This document shows positions 22,532 to 58,660 of a stretch of 64,000 nucleotides of DNA, one piece after another. The stretch is from Bactericera cockerelli. Lineage: Eukaryota > Arthropoda > Insecta > Hemiptera > Triozidae. The DNA lies in NCBI GenBank assembly GCA_024516035.1, contig CM044957.1:50154085-50218084 (forward strand), given 5' to 3'. A program made the translations under genes and the position numbers. Position 1 is the stretch's first letter. Each line of letters begins with the position of its first letter. The notes under the pieces were generated by a model. The model was not told the origin of the DNA and made no database searches. It worked only from the letters and a program-made list of their open reading frames with translations.

Positions 22532-23163
22532 AAGTAGTCAATTTGTGAAGATCAGCCTAACTAATTCAACATAATTATCATTCTGTTTTGTGATGGCTTG
22601 GCTTCTTTCACTTTATCAAATTTCAATCTGAAAGAAATAAATCAAGAAAATAATATCCCACAGGCTTTTTAATATTTCGTACAAATAAATTCTCTCTATT
22701 AAGTATATTATTTATTAAGTTACACAGTATACACGAAAGTCACAATAACTACAATTAAAATTTAAAACAGCGCAATTTGATTTTTTCTGAAATTAATGAT
22801 TAAACATGACATGAGCTTATGTACAAATTTTGAAAAAGACCTACCACTAAGGTATACATAATTATATCACACATATGTAGGTACCTACATTATGTACAAG
22901 AATTCACATAGGGAAGTTTTTACAGGTATGGGACCTAAGAGATGAAGGACAGAAATACAAATCAAGATTACTATGATACTATCTTTGACGGATTAAAAGA
23001 TGTAGGTAAAAACAGAAAAGTGAGAAGTCCGTACTTAAACTATTATTATTGCTCTGACCTTAATAATAATTTTATCTACTAAAATTGTGATAGCTTGGCA
23101 AAGCGGGTGCACTTCGCTAGTACTATTGTTGTTGTTTGTCGCAGTATGAATAGATTCTCCAGT

Positions 23164-23349
23164 AAAGGTACTATTTCTCCATGAGTCTATTAGCGGCTGC
23201 AGCTGTGGCCGCGTTTGAGACTGCGGCCTGGGAAACGCATCGGGCAAAGTCACCCCTTCAAAAATACATTGAATAAGTGATCTGCGGCTAGTCACGAGAA
23301 TAAGCGGTCTCAGACATAGCCGCAAGCCGCGTAGAATGAATAGTACCTT
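23164..23349. mobile_element. MITE-like element with AAGGTACTATT inverted ends
   Basis: AAGGTACTATT at the left and AATAGTACCTT at the right. Both ends continue into related GC-rich sub-terminal sequence (AGCGGCTGC / CCGCAAGCCGC). The 113-codon open stretch across it is a chance ORF of the element. Confidence 0.55.
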
Positions 23350-23916
23350 AAGAGTATGTTCATAACATCTGCTCATCTCAACAATCTCCTGACGGAAGAA
23401 ATAAAAACCATACGAAACTAAGCCTTTTGAAATAATTAAAAAAAGACTAGAAACATTGCCATTAAAACTAGGTGTTTTTAATTTTACACGACGAAAGATT
23501 TTATGAGGCCGTTAAAAACATGATTCCGAGCGTGTTTTATGAGTTTATAATTACTTCCATCATTGTTCCTACTAGAGTGAGTTACATGAATTTTATGCAA
23601 GAGAGACAAGACGTATTCATCAGAGACACAAATGTCTGTGGGCTAATTGTTGTATGAATGAGATTTTGCAGGAAGTCAAGCCTAATATGGCTTACAGATT
23701 AAACACCAGAGTTAGATATAAGAAATTAAACATGTCTAGAAGTAAAGTTGATATTATTAGTATTTGTTTTTAACATTAAAGTCTGATTTCGTGGAAAAAA
23801 CTGCGGAAAGGGTGCCTTACCCCTCGGATTCAGACCAAAGTCTAGTAACATAAAAGGTGTTGGTTTACTTGTATAACAAGTATATAATTATCTGCTACAA
23901 AGGCAGGAGGCTCTCG

Positions 23917-23922
23917 TTTATT
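23917..23922 (-). terminator. Possible lz poly(A) signal AATAAA
   Basis: AATAAA reads on the minus strand about 545 nt after the lz stop. In an AT-rich region such hexamers arise easily, so this is only a candidate. Confidence 0.2.
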
Positions 23923-24240
23923 TACACTACAATTTACAATATCAAGTATTCCTATACAAATTTTGCTGGTAACTACTACTATTTGCTTGATGTCAGTGAT
24001 TCCGAGTTTTCCTACACCGAACTATACAGAATCACACCCACAATTGCATCATCGCTCATGGAGAAAATTAAATCAGTCACTGAACTGGGCATCAGATTCT
24101 GTATGAATTTGTTCATCAAGTTTATGAAATTCATCCGTGAGCAACCATGCAACTGCAGGACAGTCTAACAAATCAATTGGACATAAAGTGCATTTACAAA
24201 GACAATAAGATACTCTGTTTATCCTGCAAGAAAGAGACTT

Positions 24241-24387
24241 GGGACCGAATTATGAAACAGGATTAAAGTTAACATAAGCCACACTGTCGCTCAAATGTGG
24301 CCACATTGCACTGTGATGGTTGACACTATGACTTGAGGTCGTGTCTGGCTTATCTTAAATTTAATCCTGTTTCATAATTTGCTCCTA
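24241..24387. mobile_element. MITE with ATTATGAAACAGGATTAA terminal inverted repeats
   Basis: TIRs read GGACCGAATTATGAAACAGG on the left and the reverse complement of CCTGTTTCATAATTTGCTCC on the right, with about 95 bp of non-coding core. It interrupts the broken coding remnant, and the reading frame on both sides is the same. A second copy is at 49186-49356. Confidence 0.75.
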
Positions 24388-24466
24388 AAGAGTCATTCTA
24401 CTCTCACAGCCTAAACAAAGTCTCATACATTGGTGTGAAGTACAAAGACGAGCTCCCTGAGTTCTA

Positions 24467-48299
<23,833 letters not shown>

Positions 48300-48475
48300 A
48301 GAGAGGGGAAGCACATAGCGCTCGTATGTAGGAGAGAGATGGGAACAGTTCCCCTCTGCTCGCTGTCCTCAGCGTGGTTTGTGTTCGTGGCCACCCGGCC
48401 CGCGTTTTGCGGCCAACCGGCGAACTAAAACCTTCTCCCCTCCCAAGACTCGGGAAGAAAGACTCGAATAGGGAT
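48300..48475 (-). promoter_or_regulatory. Candidate lz promoter/5' UTR region, CpG-richer than flanks
   Basis: About 0.8-0.95 kb upstream of the lz ATG. This stretch has many CpG dinucleotides and GC-rich words (GGCCCGCG, GCGGCCAA, CCGGCG) inside an AT-rich flank. It holds CGTGGTT at 48373-48379, which fits the RUNX site YGYGGTY. An initiator-like TCAGTT reads on the minus strand at 48297-48292, with no clear TATA box or downstream element. Assignment rests on position and composition only. Confidence 0.3.
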
Positions 48476-48689
48476 GGCATTAAAGTGCCCTCCCATATTT
48501 TTTTAAACTTGCCCTTTTTTGCTTTTTTCCAACTTGATTTTTCTTTTTTTCTTTTTCTCTCTCTCTCTCTCTTTGCTTTCGTTTTTTTCCAGATTTTCCG
48601 ATGAGAAGCAATATTTCACGTGAAAACTCGCAGCGAGTTAGTTCTACGTACAAAGAGTTAGGGTAGTCAACTCGTCCAAGGATGTTGTG

Positions 48690-48875
48690 AGGTAGCGGAC
48701 ATGGCTTGAACGCATGGGAGTCGGGTTTGAACCCCGGGGCAGTGGAAGTTTTTTTAAGGCTCTGTACTGAGGAGGGTATACTCATACCAACGTATGAGGT
48801 AAAAAGTACCTTGTGAGGAAAAACGAGTAGTTTTGTATACGAAAGCGGGCCAAGAGCGCCATTATACGATCAAGT
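48690..48875 (+). repeat. Family G SINE, diverged
   Basis: Head GTAGCGGACATGGCTTGAAC, B-box region GGGTTTGAACCCCGG, tail with ACTCATACCAACGTATGAGG and GAGGAAAAACGAGTAG. Confidence 0.65.
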
Positions 48876-49185
48876 TTTGGGTTACAGGTAAATGCTATCA
48901 GGCTTGGTTAGGAGAAGTTGTCTGAGCTAAGACATTAAAAAAAAAAAAAATCATTATCTGCAACCGCTTCAAATTAAAAGTAGCACTATCCATGATTTTT
49001 TTTGCAATTTTTCGACTGAGCTATAAATTATGGTGAAAATAATATAGAAATACGAGTACGTAGGATTGAAAAATATAATTATGTAAAATTCTAACTCTGT
49101 CTTTATGCTACATTCTAAAAATACTCGTAATTCAAATCTTTTTGAATAGAACCTTTCTATTTTTATTTGATTGGACTTTATGGCC

Positions 49186-49356
49186 CGTATTATGAAACAG
49201 CATTTAATTAGTAAGCACGAAGGCTGGCCACAGCACCGTTACGCCCCAGAAGCAATATACAGCTACAAAGCCCAGCTTAGATATGACCTGTCAAGGTGAA
49301 AGTCAAGGGATAGTGTCCACTAAAATTAACTAATCCTGTTTCATAATTCGGCCCTA
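49186..49356. mobile_element. MITE, same family as 24241-24387
   Basis: The left end GGCCCGTATTATGAAACAG matches the reverse complement of the right end CTGTTTCATAATTCGGCC. The core is non-coding and no clear target duplication is visible. Confidence 0.7.
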
Positions 49357-49871
49357 AGTGGCAATGAGCACAACAAAATAGTTAACATACAGGCCTTCAG
49401 TTTCCAAAAGAGATGTTCGTGTCAAACCATACTCCAAACCCTTGACAACCATATTGTAGGTGCTCAATTTTATCGAAAATGAGCGAAAAATATTTTTAGA
49501 CGCATTGAGTCGTATTTTTCTTTCTAACCAAAAATAATTTCCTGGTTAGGTTTCTTCCAAATATTTCCATTTTATTCCAAGGTCCTTCGTAAAAGAAAAA
49601 TGCGTTTGGTTACTTTTAAAGATAAACAATGGACTTAACCTATAAAAGAACTGGAAGCAAGAATTTTCTACTTCCACTTTGAAAGTGGAAATTTTTCCTC
49701 TTCCAAAAGAAAAATGGCTTGCTTCCAGTTTGGTTCATTTTATTCCCGTTTGGTTAACTTTTGTTAGAAAGAAAAATAGGGCTCAGGACTCTCCTGATTT
49801 TAAACAATACTTTCTATGCCTTAATTTTTATTGTAGTCGAAAAACGTATAGCTCTTTTTTAATTTAGATTT

Positions 49872-50072
49872 AACTTTGCTTTCAACTTTCAAGTAACATG
49901 GTCATTTTTTGACGGGGGTGTTACCTTCCATTCGTAGGAAGCTTACAAACCTGCTACCCACATTAACCTCACCCAGCCTGGGTTGAGCCGGAATGCCAGC
50001 ATCACGAAGACTTTACCTCGCTGGACGTTGCTTACCTGCGAGAACCGGTCAACGCTCCACCGACACTTGCAA
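49872..50072 (-). repeat. Family E repeat, with long head
   Basis: As 10725-10932, with an AAGT insertion in the tail. Confidence 0.8.
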
Positions 50073-50267
50073 AAAAAACGTATATCTTTCACCGCCCTTA
50101 CTGATTACAATATAGGTACTACTGATTTTTTTTTTTTTTATCAGCAGGACTAACATTTACTTGTACAGAGAATATCGCCACTACCCCTAGGCAGTTTCTA
50201 TTTATGGTGATGTCCATTGGGAGAGTTTTTGGTTGCTTAATCCCCAATGGTAGAGTCTTTATAGTTG

Positions 50268-50379
50268 CTTGTAACCTGGAGGTCGGTGGTTCAAGTCCCG
50301 GTTTCGGCGTGGATTTAGGAAACCGAATTTGAGTAATTGTGACATCACAAAAGTCATGATTAACACAAATATGATAACT
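50268..50379 (+). repeat. Family A SINE, 5'-truncated
   Basis: Starts at CTTGTAACCTGGAGGTCGG and runs to ATATGATAACTA. Confidence 0.8.
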
Positions 50380-50679
50380 AACTTTACTTTTGTTCATTTC
50401 AGTATATGATAATTTTTCTGACTGAAGATCCCGAAACAATGCCTTTGTAACGTAAGACTCATTGATTTTTTTTTTTTTTTTTACAAACAATAACCAAAAT
50501 ATTTCTACGCTGATACATTGGAACTCCAAACTCCAAGCATGTTCATCTACGCAAATATTCTGTGTGAACATTGCAAGTTCAACTTTTGAAACATGAACTT
50601 CTAGCAAAAGGAGGAAACAAAATGTATGCGGAGATGAAAGTTGAGGCAGATGTAGAGAGGCTAAATAGGAATAGCGAGG

Positions 50680-50748
50680 GAAGAGAGAGAGAGAGAGAGA
50701 GAGAATGAGAAATGGAGAGAGAGAATGAGAGGGAGAGAGAGAGAGAGA

Positions 50749-50786
<38 letters not shown>

Positions 50787-50935
50787 AGAGATATAGAGAG
50801 AGAATGAGAGAGGGAGAGAGAGAGAAGATATATAGAGAGGGAGAGAGAGAAAGAGAAAAAGAGAGAAGGAGAGAAAGAGAGAGAGAAAGTGTGTGTGTGT
50901 GTGAGAGAGAGAGAAAGGGAGTCAGAGAGAGAGAG
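50680..50935. repeat. GA microsatellite with GT stretch
   Basis: Long imperfect GAGAGA with short interruptions. The 315-residue Ser/Leu-rich minus frame across it is a repeat artefact. Confidence 0.97.
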
Positions 50936-51796
50936 ACAGCCATTCTATGGGAAAATGAGAACCGAGAAAAATGAGAAAACCTAAAGAGAGAGCGAGAATG
51001 GAATTCTAGCTCAGCGGTAGTTGAGCGCTCGTCAAGAGAACACACACAGGCTTGCCGACCTCTCATACGAAGCAGAGTTGTTGTGTAAATATTTTGTTTC
51101 TTTATTTTCCCCTTTAAAGTATTTTTATCAAATTAATTACATATCTTCAGTGACACGTGAAAAATTACAGAGTATGGTTTCCTAGCATGCGATTTTTTTG
51201 TTCTAGAATCAGTGGATGTGCCATTAGCACCATTCCCATGTTTCAATGGCTTTGCAACTTTTTGGAATATTACTTGGTTTTATGAAATAAAAAAATCTTT
51301 GATTAAAAAAAAACAAGACTTTTGAGTCTGTCAGTTTGTTATTTTCGTTCTTTTCAACGCGCATGCGCAAGTGCGCATATTTCATAAACTACGGAACGCA
51401 GCGAAATTTTAGATTGTCTTATTTTACGAACTTGATGATAAAGAGATTGCGCCTCTTACTTTTCAATGAAACGCTTTTATCTCGCGAACGGTACACCAAT
51501 TTTATTTAAATCATGTAGGTTTGTAGGTCCTGTATGTGAGCTCTGATAAATAAAAAAATCCGAAAAATTGAAGAATAAGGTGCAAAAATGAGGTCTTCAA
51601 CTTGCTACTACATAATATTAATCTTCTAAAATGAGAATGTATAGGAAAAACACTTTTCTGTTACATTATTATATAAATTAAGAGGATAAGATTTTTGTAA
51701 ATATTATTTAAAAGTTTCAGAATATATCGATAATGGAAAGTCCATAAAATTTTATCGCCAAACAAATATATTTTTCCATTTACTACCAACAGTATA

Positions 51797-52671
51797 CAGG
51801 GTGGGGCAAAAGTCTGGAAACCCCTGAATAACTTTCAAATGGCTTCTTCGGTAAAATTAAAATTTTGTACGGTAAACCGGGCTAATAAGACCTTCTTTTA
51901 GAGTGGAGTCGATTTTTGTTACCGGCCCCCATGTCGGGGCCAGAGGGGCCAACTTCATTTTTTTTTTTTTTTTTTTTTAATACGAACCCCCACCTTGCGA
52001 CATTTTTGAAAAGGCCTTTAAATAAGAAATACATTAGTGCAAATTTTATTTTTTCAATATTAACTGTTTGCAAATGGCGTCCAACTTTGTGTATGCAGTA
52101 AAGTCTGGAAACCCCTGAATATCTTTTGAAAGGGCTTTCTCAGTAAATTTAGAATTGTGCACGGTAAGTCGGGGTAATTAGACCTTTCCAAAAATGTATC
52201 GCAAGGTGGGGTTTCGTATTTAAAAAAATGAAGTTGGCCTCCCTGGCCCCGACATGGGGGCCGGTAAAGAAAATTCGGTCCATTCTAATATAAGGTCTAA
52301 TTACCAAGGATTACCGTACACAATTTTAAATTTACTGAGAAAGCCCTTTCGAAAGATATTCAGAGGTTTTCAGACTTTACTGCATACACAAAGTTGGACG
52401 CCATTTGCAAACAGTTAATATTTAAAAAATAAAATTTGCACCAATGTATTTCTTATTTAAAGACCTTTTCAAAAATGTATCGCAAGATGGCGGTTCGAAT
52501 TTAAAAAAAATGAAATTGGCCCCTCTGACCCCGACATGGGGGCTGGAAACAAAAATCGACCCCACTCTAAAAGAAGGTCTTATTAGCCCGTTTTACCGTA
52601 CAAAATTTTAATTTTACCGAAGAAGCCATTCGAAAGTTATTCGGGGGTTTCCAGACTTTTGCCCCACCCTG
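51797..52671. mobile_element. Foldback element 3, palindrome within a palindrome
   Basis: TA-flanked, with outer ends CAGGGTGGGGCAAAAGTCTGG and its inverse. A second, diverged copy of the arm (AAAGTCTGGAAACCCCTGAA..) lies inside at about 52100-52380, itself inverted. No ORF of note is present. Confidence 0.85.
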
Positions 52672-53875
52672 TATTTTTTATTTATTAATAATTTAAAAAA
52701 AATGTTTTATATTTTAAAAATAAAATTCTATGAATACACAATCCGACACTATTCGAAATCCATAATATAGTCGGATTTGCCTGTACTGATATGGATTTAA
52801 ACAACATACATTAATACAATAAAATTATTTATAAATTTTCTCTGACCCCGAGCTTTATTTTTAAGTTTTCACTGCTTGTGTATCTAGTAAAAATGTTGAT
52901 TTTATTTCAAATTTCTTTCTTTTTATGTATCAGATTTAGTGGATGCGCCATGATTACCAAAATTACAACTTTACAGTGATTTTGGTTTTCAACAGACACT
53001 GACACTGGTAGGCAGATGCACTTTTCAGAGAAATAAATTTGGTCAAGAACGAAGATTTTTATTGATTCCAGATTATTTAATTCAACGCTTGTACTTGAAG
53101 AAGATCGTTTTACTGTTTTGGTATAATTTTGGTAAAAACAAAATAATTTTAGAAAAAAATCTTAGAAGAGGAAACAATGACGCTTTATCGGTACTGTTTC
53201 GCCGAGTTACAACTTTTTTGATAAAATATGTTTAATCAACAAAAATAATTTCCCAAATTAAATATTGAAAAAAAAAAACAACTCGCATAAAATCACCAAA
53301 AAACGTGTTGTTGACGAATTCCTATACACGCAAAGCGTCTTTTTGGCGACATAGTATTGCATAGGAAGAGGTTGGAAAAGGTAAATATATGGAGGAGGAA
53401 GAGCAGAGGAGGGGACTTTGACATGAGAGTAATTAGCACAAAGGTCGTTTACAAATGAGTTGCCATTGCATTTGAGCATTTTTCTAATTTTGATTAAGAG
53501 CTACTGCAATATGTTGTGCTTTAATTTTTTGTACATTATTGTGTACGCATAGAGAGAGAACCTTTTTCAATCCTGTCTGTTTCCGTGAAAATTGTGCTTT
53601 TGAAAATGTTGATGGCGAGAGTATGTGTACAACCATGTTGGTAGTTGCGGGGTCTAGGAGAATGAGGAGATGGACTCTAATAGTCTCTAACTGGGACATT
53701 TTTTTTTTTAACAATTTTCACCACTAAAGTGGCTGTTTTATTTATTAAAAATTACAAGTACAAGAAATTACAAATGCAGAAAAAAAGAAAAGAAAAGAAA
53801 CCTATCTATGTGTGAGTATTTTGAGTGATGATTCCAACATATATCCACCTATACATATATGTATGTACGAATTTC
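52672..53875. other. No gene seen
   Basis: AT-rich. Short ORFs without recognisable motifs. Confidence 0.5.
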
Positions 53876-54163
53876 TTTGTGGTGAAGCACAAGGCCTCTT
53901 CACAATTTTTGTGGGTAGCGCAGCATTACTAAGAGCCTCCTTTACATTTCGAATTATTCTATTACATTAATTTCTTTTTACTCTGGTAATGCCGCCACTG
54001 GTCGTTACTCATACAAGTAACTACTCATTTTTCCTCACGAGGTATGAGTGGACCCCGAACATCCAAGTACAGAGCAGAAAAAATCCTCTCCCGCTGGGAA
54101 TCGAACCCAGGTCACCATGTGTGCAATGCCTAGCGCGCTAACTCGCTCTGCCACAGTGACTAC
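53876..54163 (-). repeat. Family G SINE, head plus tail
   Basis: The most complete copy. The B-box region is GAACCCAGGTCACC on the forward strand, and the tail matches 7690-7878 almost base for base. Confidence 0.88.
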
Positions 54164-54290
54164 TACATATATAAATTTAATGTACATATTTGCATGTATG
54201 TTGAGTAATGAACTCAAAACATAGATATTTACCTATACATAGATATTTACCAACTGGGACAAAAGATGATGGTTGTATGATAGGTACAAC

Positions 54291-54485
54291 AGTGCACTGT
54301 TAGTCAAGTGGTTACCTTGCTAGTCTGGTAGCGTAGGGTTCGAATCCCACCAAGCGCATGAAATTTTCCTCATTAATTTGAGTTTGTGACCACATAATAA
54401 AAAGACTCTGAGGGTTAGATGGTAGAAAATGCTTTGAGCACTAACCTCGCCTGGTGGTTACCTTCCAGTAAAAATTATTATTATT
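54291..54485 (+). repeat. Family C SINE
   Basis: Full length with a small deletion before the B-box. Confidence 0.87.
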
Positions 54486-55439
54486 GTTTCTTGCACCAAC
54501 TCAGGATTCCAAAGAAGTTGTTTCTTTTGCGAGGCTTCTCTTCTACCTATGATGATAAATTCAGGTATATTTTAAAATAAAATACTATTTTCAATAATGA
54601 ATTTGTCTTAAGAAAAAACCTCTGAAGACAAGTTGTTTTGTCTGGACATCCACAGGGAAACGCGGCCACCATCCTTGGTTCACTACCAGATGCTCTCTAG
54701 ATGAAGGCATTTTTTGATTTTACTTAATTTTTTGTTGTTGTTGAGAATCATACTTAATGTCATCGTTTTATTTTATACATGAAAAAAAAAAGCATTATTA
54801 AGAACATCATCAATGGGATGACAACCCGAAACGCTTGCAGAATTGCCTCGTTCTGCAAGGCTTATTTGTTACAGCAAATAATATCCCAATCTTGGGTCTC
54901 CAGATCTTTTCAATTCTCCTAGCCATTGTTTGGCTTCTTATAAATGTTAAATGTTTGAATTAAAAGCTTCTTAACTATAGTCCATACCAAATAAACTAGA
55001 TCATGTACTAAATTTTCGAGGAGGGTTATAGGAAACGTGCTCTCAGGCCTCTCAGCTAGGTACTGGCCCCCCGCCTATTCATCACGGGAGCCGCCACACT
55101 TTAAAGTTCATTAGCGAGGACGGCACGTGTCCAATATAATTAAATGCTGAGATCACTAAACTTGATTCCATTGAATATTGAACGGGCTTTCCGTTTTTTA
55201 TGATGGCAATGATGGCATTATTAAATAAAATCGTGCTAAAATGAGGAGTTTAAAAAGACGAGGGCATAGTTTTTTAATGAACAGATTTAATCGATCAACT
55301 TTATATGTATACGATCAATTGCTAATGGCAGTTCTTTATCACTCTGTTAGTTATTATGCAATTCATACGAGGACTATGGTCCGGTTTTTAATACTTGCGT
55401 AAAGTCTGTGATGTACGGCAATGCCTCGAGTGTCGTGTA
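54486..55439. other. No gene seen
   Basis: AT-rich unique sequence. At 54820-54865 a self-complementary GCAGAATTGCCTCGTTCTGC block is visible. Confidence 0.5.
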
Positions 55440-55692
55440 GGGTTAGGTAAATTAGACCAATATACCTGTTTAAGTGTTTACAGTACCATAGCCCAAACGG
55501 TAACAGATATTGAAATTTTCATGGGAGTTGACCCCCCCTAAACCACCGTCACACTACCTTCAGTATTATCAAAATTAAAATAATTATATATTACCATTTT
55601 CAAGATGTCGAGAATATCTGGTACAAACAATATCGGGATAGAAACAATAAAAATAGACGTAGCGAAGCACGGGTGAAACAGCTAGTTACTGT
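55440..55692 (+). mobile_element. Helitron-like fragment ending CAGCTAG|T
   Basis: Contains CCCAAACGGTAACAGATATTG, which is shared with 61180-61205 and resembles 6937-6960. It ends GCACGGGTGAAACAGCTAG before T. The 5' end is uncertain. Confidence 0.35.
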
Positions 55693-56189
55693 ATAGAAAT
55701 TTGGAATTATGGAATCATATTGTCGCGATTTTTTTTTTTTTTTTGCTTTACGATTAGGAGAAGAAACGTTAGTGTGTTATTACTTTATTTTACATTTGTG
55801 CATATTTCGTAAACATATCGAAAACATGAAAACCGTTCAAGAGTGAAGCGCATTGGATTATTATTAGAGTGGTCATTTTCACAACGTGTTTAGCCATGTG
55901 TAATTGATAGCCGAGAACATTGAAATGCTCCTTGAGAGAAACCAGGGTCCCTTGAGTATTTTTTATGATATTTGCCTATTCAAATGTCAAGTTTTGTTTA
56001 TAGTATTACATAAAAAATGAATACATTTATGTCTGATTTTTTACCCAAGTTTTTGAAAGGAAGATCATTGTTAATGGTCACTCGTATAATGGAAACATGA
56101 AAATATCAAATGCAACGATTTTATTTTATTTTTTAAAGATGAGTGTTTCACAGCATTTCTTATTTCGTAGACATGAAATTAGAGCTACT

Positions 56190-56428
56190 GTAGATGCTTG
56201 TGGTCTGTGTTGTAGCCTGCATGCCTATCCCGTAGTATGTCTCCCCTCTGATGGGCGAGAAGTGACACAGTACTTCCCATTTAGGTGCTGGGTCAACACG
56301 AGCGCACCGGAAGGTATCCCTTACAAACAACTGTAACCAAATCAAGAATACAAATTTTTGTCTACAAGGGGGATCGAATCCAGGACCTTCCGTATGGCAA
56401 GCGAGTGCTTAACCACTGAGCTATTAGT
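56190..56428 (-). repeat. Family K tRNA-like SINE
   Basis: Same block order as 14395-14612, ending with TTAACCACTGAGCTATTAG (head on the minus strand). Confidence 0.78.
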
Positions 56429-56513
56429 GGGTAGCAGATTTGTGAGTTTCTTGCAAATGGAGGGTAACACCCCTGTCGTTATATGACCATGCAGTTGAAA
56501 GCGACGTTAAATT
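56428..56513 (+). repeat. Family E repeat tail fused to a family K copy
   Basis: TAGTGGGTAGCAGATTTGTG to GAAAGCGACGTTAAATT. It directly follows the K head at 56190-56428. Confidence 0.75.
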
Positions 56514-57194
56514 AAAAAAAAAAAATACGATCATTGAACAGTATCTATACAAAATTCCAACATCGATGTCGTTATTCAATCTACACTAACGAATTCTTTG
56601 AGTTTACCAATTTCTTACACTATTTGTTTAATAAAAAATAATGATTTTTAAGAACTTTGTGCTTTCTTTTAAACTTAAAAACTTAATTTGTTGTTTCGAA
56701 AATGGTGCTTTTAAAACCCTTTAGGTATTCTCAAAAGAAAAATCCAACTAATAGTTATAGGTACACAAGAGCTGTCATGTATGTATATGAGCTACATAAC
56801 TAAATTACATAATAGAAAGCTAAAATAACTTTGAATTCATTTTCGAAATAAAACTTCCATCATTCATGTGAAACTTGATACTCTTAATATACTATAGGGG
56901 GAATGTTGGCTGAGTTATTCACATAGCTTCTGTAAAATTAGCTAATGATGATCTTTGAAAATGAAGATAATATCAAAAGTGATGGGCTCCCCATACGAGG
57001 TACATAAAATACATACATAGGTACACATACCTGCACTCATATGCAGATATAGAATTAAAGACCGGTCAAGTTCGTTATGGTAAAATTAGGGTATGCTCAA
57101 TCTCCTATTTCAATACTTCAAAAGAAGTGGGGGCAGGTCAACTTTTTGCTGACTACAGCAAGAAGGAGTAAATAAAATTAATAGCTATCAGTAA

Positions 57195-57392
57195 TACGGA
57201 TCAGTGGTAAAGGCGGCACTCTGTGAATCCAGAGATTCCAGAGGTCGCGGGTTCGAAACCCAGCAGGGACATGACAATCCTCCCATTTGGGAATTTTACC
57301 ACATAATAATACGTCTTGGGCTTACTGCTGGAACAATGGAACCTAATAGTCCTAATCAGCCAGTATAATTAAGGCGATATTATTATTATTAT
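57195..57392 (+). repeat. Family B SINE, first bases missing
   Basis: Starts at GGATCAGTGGTAAAGGC, with a complete tail. Confidence 0.85.
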
Positions 57393-57929
57393 AATTTATT
57401 ATTCTTTTCTACAAAGACCAGATTGTAGGTTAAATTTCATCATAAATAAACCTTATTTGGAGCAAATATATAATACATACTTCAAAGCAAAAAGTATATA
57501 ATGTATAGGTAATATAATCAGAACAAGTGATTCAGCTTATCTACTGAGGTAATTTTATCATATTTGTGTGAAAAAAGGATTCGAATTTGTAAGGTCAGCC
57601 ATCCAAGTATACTACCTAATCTTGCTGGACGTGCTTAACTTCAAGTGATAGAACAAAAACTAGTGTATTCAACGTGTTTGGTGGTTAACTAAATTATAAT
57701 ATCTTTGATGGTCAAAAAGTACCTTTCCTATATAAAAATATCATATATTTGTTATACATAAATGTTATTGAAAATTGATTTTCTATTTTAAGTTACAAAG
57801 CTTGGGGGATTTTATATGTAGGTGTCCTACACAATTCATAGCGATAATAAATATTTAATTATTCTGAGAAAACGACCGAACCATACTTAAAACACAACGT
57901 GAAAACGGACATTCTATGATTTAAGAAAA

Positions 57930-58095
57930 TATTCCATCAGCTTCTGACTTCTTCCTGTGGGACTACATGAAGGAAAAATTCTACACCACAATAAACCTAG
58001 ATCATCAGAGGAGCTCAAAAACAACATTTCGAGTAGAGATTGAAAAAATTACACCGGCAAACTGTAAAAAAGACATGAAAAATGCTCTAAAATAG
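57930..58095 (+). pseudogene. Tc1/mariner-type transposase C-terminal fragment
   Basis: One frame reads SDFFLWDYMKEKFYTT, later VEIEKITPANC, then MKNALK and a stop. In mariner-like transposases a DFFLWGYLK-type motif lies around the last catalytic acidic residue, followed by an EELK..I and ITPE.. region. Here the region between them is out of frame. No N-terminal part or TIR could be tied to it. The family is inferred from motif memory only. Confidence 0.5.
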
Positions 58096-58329
58096 ACCAA
58101 TGATAACATGAGTTCTAGAGTAGACTACTTGACCGACATAACTTTTCACACCCTACGTAAAAATTCTCCGAACTACTGTCTATTGCCATTTATTTTAATC
58201 TTTTCTGTCCTGTTGATCAAAAGTTATTAAATATTTACAAAGGAAAAGCCACCCTGTACAATTTTTTGACCACCCTGTACATATCTACAATTCTACACCA
58301 CTTAATTAAGGTAGACTCGGTAGCATAAG

Positions 58330-58497
58330 GTAGTATATGTAACTTACTCTAAGATAAATGTATTTATGTACTTACTCTAAGCCAAATGTACCTATGTATT
58401 TATCTACTAACTCTGATCTAATGCACCTATGTATTTATGTACTTACTCTAAGCTAAATGTACCTATGTATTTATGTATTTACTCTAAGCTAAGAGCT
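58330..58497. repeat. Minisatellite, about 43-bp unit, about 4 copies
   Basis: TTACTCTAAGCTAAATGTAC and CTATGTATTTATGTA alternate, with some divergence. Confidence 0.85.
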
Positions 58498-58524
58498 TGG
58501 GAAAGGCGATACTTCTGTATTAGA

Positions 58525-58573
58525 GAGAGGAAGAGAGAGAGAAAGAGAGAGGGATACAGAGAGAAAGAGAGAC

Positions 58574-58613
<40 letters not shown>

Positions 58614-58660
58614 GAAAGAGAGAGAAAAAAAGAAGGAGAGAGAAAGAGAAGAAGGGAGCT
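58525..58660. repeat. GA/GAAA microsatellite
   Basis: Imperfect GAGA and GAAAGA runs. A purine-rich G/A stretch without clear periodicity follows at 58840-58965. Confidence 0.95.

Noticed and set aside
23035..23376. 113-residue minus-strand ORF
   Set aside because: It lies on the AAGGTACTATT inverted-repeat element and shows no domain.
50119..51066. 315-residue minus-strand ORF rich in Ser and Leu
   Set aside because: It is driven by the GA microsatellite at 50680-50935 and runs into a family A SINE. No conserved motif.
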